From the NCBI GenBank assembly GCA_033807695.1, contig CM066303.1:930001-994000 (forward strand): a stretch of DNA of 64,000 nucleotides, written 5' to 3'. The first letter of the stretch is position 1, and every line of letters begins with the position of its first letter. The stretch comes from Daedaleopsis sinensis (taxonomy: Eukaryota; Basidiomycota; Agaricomycetes; Polyporales; Polyporaceae). Under the pieces are notes generated by a model, which saw nothing but the letters and a program-made list of their open reading frames with translations, ran no database searches and had not been told where the DNA came from. Both the position numbers and the translations under genes were made by a program. Below, piece by piece: positions 57,977 through 64,000 of this stretch.

Positions 57977-58757
57977 TATGACAGTGAATGGATGGGATCT
58001 TCGTGATTGACGAGACTGAGTAGGGTGTCGCGTACCGGTTCGTGCTGGAGCGAGTGGCGATAAAGACGTCTGTTGCAGTGCAGTTGACCTGCGGGTGAGT
58101 TTGTGGGGGTAGAAGGGGTGGTATTCGCAAAGAGGTGAGGTTGAGTGAGGGACCGGAATGTGGAAAACCATGGCCAAGCTGCGGTGGTTTATATACCTTT
58201 CGTCTCGTGGGTCACGGTCGTCGGATACATCCGCGGAACGCTATCGGAAGCCCAAGCTAACAGGGGAGCAAGTACTGTAAGTGGTCTTGTCGTCTCGCGG
58301 GGAGAAGTCGTGCGTCGGGTACCCGCTTCCGCTGTCCAAACTTTCCTAATTAGGATTGAGGAGAACCGAAGGACAGTCGGGATTACTACGATTAGTATTG
58401 CGGCGGCGGAAGGGTTGGCGGAAGTGCCAGACATCGCATTGCAATCGAGCCCACCTCCGGCCCCCTGACAGTGTCGCGATCGATGGATACGTCCTGCTGC
58501 AGGTCTCCTCCTCCAAATCACGTACGCATATATGTAGGTATCCAAAGTGGAGGACGGGTTCGATTCAACAAGCCAAGGAAGGCGAGTACCTCACTAGCAG
58601 AGAGAATCCAAGGCAATACGCCTTCAGAGTAGCTCAGTCAAAGATCTCGCGTGATGCATAGTCAAGTTGTTAGAGATAGGAGAGATAGTCTGTATCGAGA
58701 ACAAGGACTCAAGCCGGTACACAAATACCACGCACGCACGCACGAAGATGCACGAGC
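57977..58757. other. Intergenic region with TATA promoter
   Basis: Holds the upstream region of the small membrane protein and the 3' flank of the integrase-zinc-finger gene. Overlapping short frames are not supported as genes. Confidence 0.45.
58186..58202 (-). promoter_or_regulatory. TATA box region of small membrane protein gene
   Basis: GGTTTATATACCTTTCG on the plus strand, identical over 17 bp to 18020-18036 upstream of the secreted protein gene. In both cases the downstream gene lies on the minus strand. Confidence 0.5.
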
Positions 58758-60410
58758 CTACGTCGACGGCCAGCCAGCCCTATACCTGTTTTCCTCCTCC
58801 CGCTCCCCGGTCATCATCACTCCGTCCTCCTGCAGCAGCCGCGGGTCGATCTTCGCCATCTCGACGTCCGCAGCGGAGAAGTGCGGCGTCCCCATCCCGG
58901 ACCCCAGAGCCGCGAACGGCGCATATGGATGCGCACCAGGCCCAGCGAGCATCGTTCCCCCATGCTCAGGAGCGTAGTTGTGCGCAACGGACTGCAGGGG
59001 GTGTCGGAACCCGCCGAACGGAGAGGGACGGAGCGCGCCGGGGCCTGACATGGACATCGCGTCGGAGAGCACCTCGGACAGCGACGGGAGGGTGACGGTC
59101 CCGGAGCCGGAGCCGTAGGCATCGTGTGCGGGGCTGCAGAGATGACCGTGGCCATGGATGCTGGGGAGGGTCGGGATGTGCATGTACTGAGGCTGGTGCA
59201 GGGCGTGCGCGTCCTCCGGGCACAGATGCAGCTCTTTCTTGAGCGGGATGAGGCGCCAGGGAGGCAGGGCACGAGGGCCGGGCGTAGAGGGCAGTCCAGA
59301 GCCGTAGTCGTAGTGGTCAAGGCTGTCGCAAGAGTGAACGTGAGCCTGATCCTGATAGTGCTGTTCGTACCCAGGACCGTCGACTGAAGACAGTATTTGA
59401 GGAAAGGGGCCGTCGACCGAGTGGAAATACTGAGCGCTGGAGAAGACCCCCATGCCTGGAGGGTACGCCGCGTGCGTTGTGGTAGGCAGTGGGGCCATGC
59501 CATCCCCATAAGCAAAGTCACCAAGCACAGGAAACCCAGAGAATCTCGCCACAGGAAGCACGTCGGGAACAGGAGGCACTGCGGACTCCGTAGGCACCAT
59601 GCGGTCGAGCGTCCCGTTCTTCTTCGCGATACACGTCGGGCAGTTCTTGATGAAGAGCAAGATGAGTTCCTTCGGCACCCAGGTGTAGATCTTCCTGATC
59701 GCCGCCGCAGTCCTGTCGCGCCCACCATGCCCGACGCGCAGATGACACACGCAGATGATGTTATAGATGTGTTCCCGGATGGCCACGCGTTTCCCGTCGT
59801 GGATGACGATGGGCACTACGAAGTCCTCGCGTCCCAGCTGCCGCATCGAGTCCTGGACACGTTCCTCAGACGGACTCGGTACGAGCGTGCACGGGATCTC
59901 GTCGTCGAGCGCGTCTTGGTGAACTAGAGTAAACATCTTGCGGACCCACCAGCGGAACTGAGGCGTCTTGAGCTTGCTGTCGTTCGGGAAGTTGAGCACG
60001 AGCCAGATGTTGTCGAACATCTCTTGGGTGATGAGCGCCTTGACCCTCTTCGACTTGTCCAGCGAGTCGATATACTGCTCCTCGAGGCGGAAGAACTCTT
60101 CACGGGTGGGAACCCCGATGTCGACAGTCGAAGGACGAATCGTACGAGACGGCCGTGAGGATTTCTCGCTCCGCCTGACACGAGGAAGCGTTGTTTCTGC
60201 CTGTTCGCATTGGTCGGGGTCGGCGACTGTCAATGATGGCGCCGCTTTCTTCTTGCGCTGACGGACATTCTGGCGACCCGCGCTGGTAGAGGGATACGGA
60301 GCACTGCCCGCCAGACCACCAAGTTTCTCTCCGCTTCTCTCAGACAGCGAGCCTGAGGGCGATGCATCCTCAACCGGACCGGGCCACACGTTCTCCACCA
60401 AAACACGCAT
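58758..60410 (-). CDS. Host protein with H2C2 integrase-type zinc finger
   Basis: Single open frame of 550 codons from the ATG at 60408-60410. Residues about 1-100 are disordered with basic patches (NVRQRKKKAAPS). A conserved globular part follows (TREEFFRLEEQYIDSLDKSK, FRWWVRKMFTLV), then the integrase zinc-binding pattern: CHLRVGHGGRDRTAAAIRKI, YTWVPKELILLFIKNCPTCI. The spacing His...His...CxxC fits the HHCC domain of retroelement integrases. No DDE catalytic core or reverse transcriptase follows. Instead there is a Pro/Gly/His/Ser-rich tail with a LPSLSEVLSDAMSM segment, as in regulatory proteins. This suggests a domesticated DNA-binding protein. A transcription-factor role is inference. 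The frame is intact and has no introns. Confidence 0.75.
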   Translation of the reverse strand: MRVLVENVWPGPVEDASPSGSLSERSGEKLGGLAGSAPYPSTSAGRQNVRQRKKKAAPSLTVADPDQCEQAETTLPRVRRSEKSSRPSRTIRPSTVDIGVPTREEFFRLEEQYIDSLDKSKRVKALITQEMFDNIWLVLNFPNDSKLKTPQFRWWVRKMFTLVHQDALDDEIPCTLVPSPSEERVQDSMRQLGREDFVVPIVIHDGKRVAIREHIYNIICVCHLRVGHGGRDRTAAAIRKIYTWVPKELILLFIKNCPTCIAKKNGTLDRMVPTESAVPPVPDVLPVARFSGFPVLGDFAYGDGMAPLPTTTHAAYPPGMGVFSSAQYFHSVDGPFPQILSSVDGPGYEQHYQDQAHVHSCDSLDHYDYGSGLPSTPGPRALPPWRLIPLKKELHLCPEDAHALHQPQYMHIPTLPSIHGHGHLCSPAHDAYGSGSGTVTLPSLSEVLSDAMSMSGPGALRPSPFGGFRHPLQSVAHNYAPEHGGTMLAGPGAHPYAPFAALGSGMGTPHFSAADVEMAKIDPRLLQEDGVMMTGEREEENRYRAGWPST

Positions 60411-63287
60411 TTTTGTTCCGTATCGCTAAGGGTTGCAAGAGTGGGATCGGAAAACTTGAGACGGTCTTAATGGGATTCCTAATGAGATGAGCTCGGGTTA
60501 GAACTGGCCATATACATGAGGTGGTATATGCGCAAGCGTACCAAACGACTAAGGCACGTTCACAGAACGGTGTCCTGGAGCCTGAAAGTGAGTACTATCG
60601 TCCGCTGCCTACAGTCACGGATCGGATCCTTACCAAAAGGGTGGTATATGCGTTTAGATATCCAACGGCGAGACTGGAGAGGATAGAGTGTGCGGATGGA
60701 GGTCAAGAGGCAAGGAGGAAAACGAACCCCGGCCGCTGCAGTGAAAGAGAATGACATCACATGACCCACAGATGGGGACCGAACAACGGAGTGCTCGGAC
60801 TCTGCACGAGTGCAGCCTGGCAGGCACTGCGAGTCATGACTGCACCAGCGATCACGATCACCAATGGCCTGGCCTTACGAGGACATTCCCCATCGCAACA
60901 CCGAGCCCTTCTGGCCATCGTCCGCAGGAGACATTCACTCTCGCATTCAGCCGATGCCTTGTAAATCCCACTCATACCCTTGACCTCAAGCTCACGATGT
61001 CCATCCAAGATCATGACACGCATGTCCGGTGGGTCATTCTTCGAACGATAGCCTAGTACGGACGTCAGGTGGCTGATACTTAGTACCATCAGGATAGCCA
61101 CTGATACCGAGCTTCGTCCACCACCGCTACCCCACTTGCCTGAGGAGACGTCGGAGGATCTCTGATGATTCCATATTGTGACATTGACGTAGCATTCCGA
61201 GATATGAAGAGAAAATGTTGTTCTTACACGAAGAACACGGATATCATGAAGACAGGCCATAGTAGTCCCACCTTGGTTCCGCTCAGGACTCTCAAGTTCA
61301 TCAATTGGGAGGTTGTGTATGAGGTGCTCTTGACAACTTGAAGTTAACTGTTACCTGCGCGCACATCAATAATCAATCTGTCTCCCCTACCATGCATCGT
61401 GTGCATAGTCCAGAAGCAGCGACGCGAATTCAAATGGCGCTCACAGCGCGGCGGTTCCCAAATCGTTTAAGTTGTGTTTAAGATATTGTAAGGATCACTA
61501 CTTATGTGGCCATTAGTAGTATGGACTGTGTAGTGAGCACTGCATCCACACCTCATCCTTCCTGTCTTCCTCCGCCTACACCCACCGGTCCTCATCATTG
61601 AATATCAAGCCCGTAGCCCCGTGGACGCAATATGCCAAGTAAGCATGTTTCTAGCATCCCCCCCTTTGCCTTGTCGTGGCACGGCGTGTGCTCCGACCTT
61701 AGACTCGCCAGGGTGTTCCCAAACCGAGCGTTTGTTGAGTCATCGCGCGTGCTCCAACCTTGGCAGATGTCGCTTGTGAGGGCGAGTGACGCTACATCCA
61801 TCTATCCTCCGATTCGGACCGAGTGTTTGTCGAGTGCTCTGGCTGCCGGGATCGGACGTAGTACGAGATATCACTTGGATTACAGCCGAGTAGCTCATAT
61901 CTCACCTACCGTTAGCCTGCGCAAGAGGGGGACTGCTGACAGTTGCTGCCTACAGATACTGAGTCACCCAAAGAAGAGGATGCTTACAAGCATCCTGAGG
62001 TTCGTGGTGGTCCTGTCAACCCGTTGGTCAGTGGACGTGTATAGTGACGCAGCGGCATGCAGCCTGCCGCCTCCTCACCGAGGCTCTCCTCTGCTGGAGA
62101 ACCTCTTCGCTCCCCACTCAGTGAGTCTCTAGTATGCCTCAGCGTGGAAGCGACACTAAAGGCTGAGCACTCCTCGGACGCGGGCGCTACTAGCTTCGCA
62201 TGACCCTGGTCTATCCGAGCCCGGATATGTACCTCCTTCGGCTCTTCTACCACTGTTGCCCGACGCGAAAAGACCCTCGATGCCAGAAGCCTCAAATCCC
62301 TCCAGTGTCGATGATACAATTACAATGAGTAAAGCTCAGTGGCACCGCCGAAAACATCGCAAAGAACGTCGCCGGATGAAACGCGCACAAGAGCAAAATC
62401 TGTCGAAGGACCGACCAGTGAAGTCGATCGCGAAAGGACAGCCTAGTAAATCGCCGATTTGTGTGAGCGGCCCATCTGTGTCGACACTTCCGAATGACAC
62501 GTCCATCAGCGAGGCGGGTCCTTGCGCGAGAGACTCCGGTGACACTGCGCGGCTCTCTCCTCATGGTCGTAAACCCGGGTCACACATCGGAGGCCCCCCG
62601 GGCCCGACTCCTTTTGCATTGGAATAAATGGTATGTACGATCCCGTACTGCACACGAAGACTCGGGACTGACGATAGATCAGGGGATGCAATATCATTCC
62701 GCTCCGAAATGTAAGTATTCACTGACAGCGACATCTCCATACTCTGGACAATCACCCGAGACGCAAATTGGTGCTGAGTGTTCACGACAGGTTCAACTCC
62801 CGAAGGGCAATCAGAGTCTCCGATTAATGTCCACCCTCCCTCTCAAACACCATAACGGAAGAAGTGTTTCGTTCCCTACGGTACCGCAGGTGTGTTACAT
62901 TTTTGCCACTCACTCACTATTGTGTTGACCTGCGTGGCATCATTGACGCGTGCGGACCACGTCCACAACCTTAGCAATCGTTTCGACGAAGGTCTAGCCA
63001 TGAAGATGCATTCAGACTGGGTTGAGGAAAAGAAGCATTGAAGAATCAGTGATCCCTGTTTGCCATGACACTGCTGGGTATGGAGGGTAGATCTAGAGGG
63101 CCTACCATAAGCTCTATACACATGTAGAACATTTCAAGCTGGAAAGCGTGAGGGGACGATATCGACCTTACACAAAATATGGACAATGTGGTAGACTACC
63201 AGTGCCATTCTAGATCTTCAGCTCGGAGCTCTTCACCTTGCCTGGCTTGATCTGTGTTGCGTAAGGGGTCCTCAACCCATCGGCATA
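60411..63287. other. Gene-poor region, 2.9 kb
   Basis: No gene is recognised. A 123-codon plus-strand frame at 62256-62627 encodes a basic peptide (KAQWHRRKHRKERRRMKRAQ) of unknown status. A diverged tandem duplication seems present at 61685-61840 (GTGCTCC..CC and CCGAG.GTTTGT.GAGT words occur twice). GGTGGTATATGCG occurs at 60526 and 60640. Confidence 0.45.
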
Positions 63288-64000
63288 TTAGGGTTCATAT
63301 TCGAAGAACGCCCGACTCCTCTCAACCCCGCGCTGCGCGGCCCAATGCAACCGCTCTGACTCTCGCAGCTCGTACAACTCGATATTGAGGTCGTTGACGC
63401 GCCTCCACGCCTCGTCGCGTAGATGCTCCTCCGGGCCAAAGTCATTCACGGTAGGGAAGATCGTGGACACCAGCGAGGCGAGCTGCTCCGGGAACCGCGG
63501 CGGCTTGCGTTCGCTGTACGGGCCCATATCGAGGCGGGTGAGGTACGAGTCCACGGGGCGCATCGGGGTGCCCCGCCCGCCCCCCTCGCGCAGCACGTGT
63601 GGCGGATAGATCTCCCCGGACGTGTCGACGGGCACCACGAGCGAGCAGAGGTGCGGGCAACGCGTCGCGAGCGGGACGAGCCCGAACGGCGTCGCGCGCG
63701 CGAAGGCGTTGTCGTAGATCACTTTGTAGCCCTCGTCGCGCTGTTCCCGGGACGAGAGCTCAAGCTGTTCCAGCGCGGGCCAGGCGCACGAAATCCCGTC
63801 GAGCGTGGCGTTGTCGATAACGGGGAGCTCCCACCCGGAGATCTGGAGTATACGTAGAGACGTGAGCGGATACAGGAGGGGGAAGAGCTCGGAGAGGTCT
63901 TGCGGCCCATCTACTCTTGCGACACTAGACACGACCAATTTCACGATCGACGTGTGTCTTCCAATCGCCTGGAAGAGCTCGAGTAGGAGGGCGAGGGGAA
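63288..64000 (-). CDS. LRR/F-box-like protein, C-terminal part (runs off the window)
   Basis: The frame is open to the right edge, so the N-terminus lies outside. Leucine-rich repeat-like stretches are seen (FPLLYPLTSLRILQISGWEL, CAWPALEQLELSS, LATRCPHLCSLVVPV), ending with a helical tail ELYELRESERLHWAAQRGVE and stop at 63288. This resembles the large Agaricomycete family of F-box proteins with degenerate LRRs. The F-box itself cannot be seen here. The substrate-adaptor role in SCF complexes is inferred only. Confidence 0.6.
   Translation of the reverse strand, partial: PLALLLELFQAIGRHTSIVKLVVSSVARVDGPQDLSELFPLLYPLTSLRILQISGWELPVIDNATLDGISCAWPALEQLELSSREQRDEGYKVIYDNAFARATPFGLVPLATRCPHLCSLVVPVDTSGEIYPPHVLREGGGRGTPMRPVDSYLTRLDMGPYSERKPPRFPEQLASLVSTIFPTVNDFGPEEHLRDEAWRRVNDLNIELYELRESERLHWAAQRGVERSRAFFEYEP

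Noticed and set aside
62256..62627. 123-codon basic open frame
   Set aside because: Single basic patch and otherwise low information. No introns, promoter or family resemblance, so not called as a gene.

Overview
The window is nuclear DNA of a filamentous basidiomycete, most likely an Agaricomycete. Genes are dense and GC-rich and carry many 45-65 nt GT-AG introns. The gene set is typical of mushrooms and polypores: a multi-exon P450, a small basidiomycete CsbD-like protein, a SUR7/PalI protein, and an expanded family of Crinkler-type (CRN-like) NTPase-nuclease genes. Coordinates and exon joins were read by eye. The species is not determined.

Layout. 0.3-2.6 kb: cytochrome P450 (-). 5.4-8.0 kb: AP-1 beta-adaptin (+). 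8.3-8.8 kb: a MITE with perfect 55-bp terminal inverted repeats. 9.1-10.4 kb: MDR oxidoreductase (+). 10.8-15.4 kb: RING-SNF2 helicase (-), divergent from an LCL3-type SNase endonuclease (15.7-17.0, +). 17.2-17.9 kb: secreted Ser/Thr/Pro-rich protein (-). 19.0-23.6 kb: tricarboxylate carrier (-), uroporphyrinogen-III synthase (+), ATP synthase subunit H (-) and ATPase inhibitor IF1 (+). 24.2-26.1 kb: aldo-keto reductase (+). 29.9-30.5 kb: CsbD-like stress protein (-). About 31 kb: LINE remnant. 32.0-36.3 kb: mitochondrial RNA polymerase RPO41 (+). 46.8-47.5 kb: histone H2A.Z (-). 48.1-49.1 kb: PalI/Rim9 (+). 53.7-54.7 kb: Cys-rich, probably GPI-anchored protein (-). 57.4-58.0 kb: small membrane protein (-). 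58.8-60.4 kb: H2C2 integrase-zinc-finger host gene (-). 63.3 kb to the right edge: LRR/F-box-like C-terminus (-, partial).

The striking system is a set of four apparently intact CRN-like genes of about 935 codons at 26.5-29.7 (-), 36.8-40.1 (+), 41.6-44.7 (+) and 49.5-52.7 kb (-), interleaved with housekeeping genes. Each encodes a short N-terminal header with a bipartite NLS-like motif, a P-loop NTPase (GTGKS ... FDEAH) and a C-terminal domain with a PD-(D/E)XK-like signature (E ... GGID ... VQVK). The copies are mosaics. The first and last are nearly identical after the header exon. The third shares their central part and then diverges. A short tract in the fourth matches the third. This indicates recent duplication with gene conversion and header exchange. 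An unusually short intron of 32-33 nt lies just after the Walker A exon.

Around the CRN genes lie an inverted pair of dispersed repeats of about 0.65 kb (40.1 and 53.0-53.7 kb) and gene-poor DNA. Nuclear genes for mitochondrial proteins are frequent (carrier, ATP synthase subunit, its inhibitor, RPO41, probably LCL3). ATP14 and INH1, a subunit and an inhibitor of the same enzyme, share a 235-bp divergent promoter.
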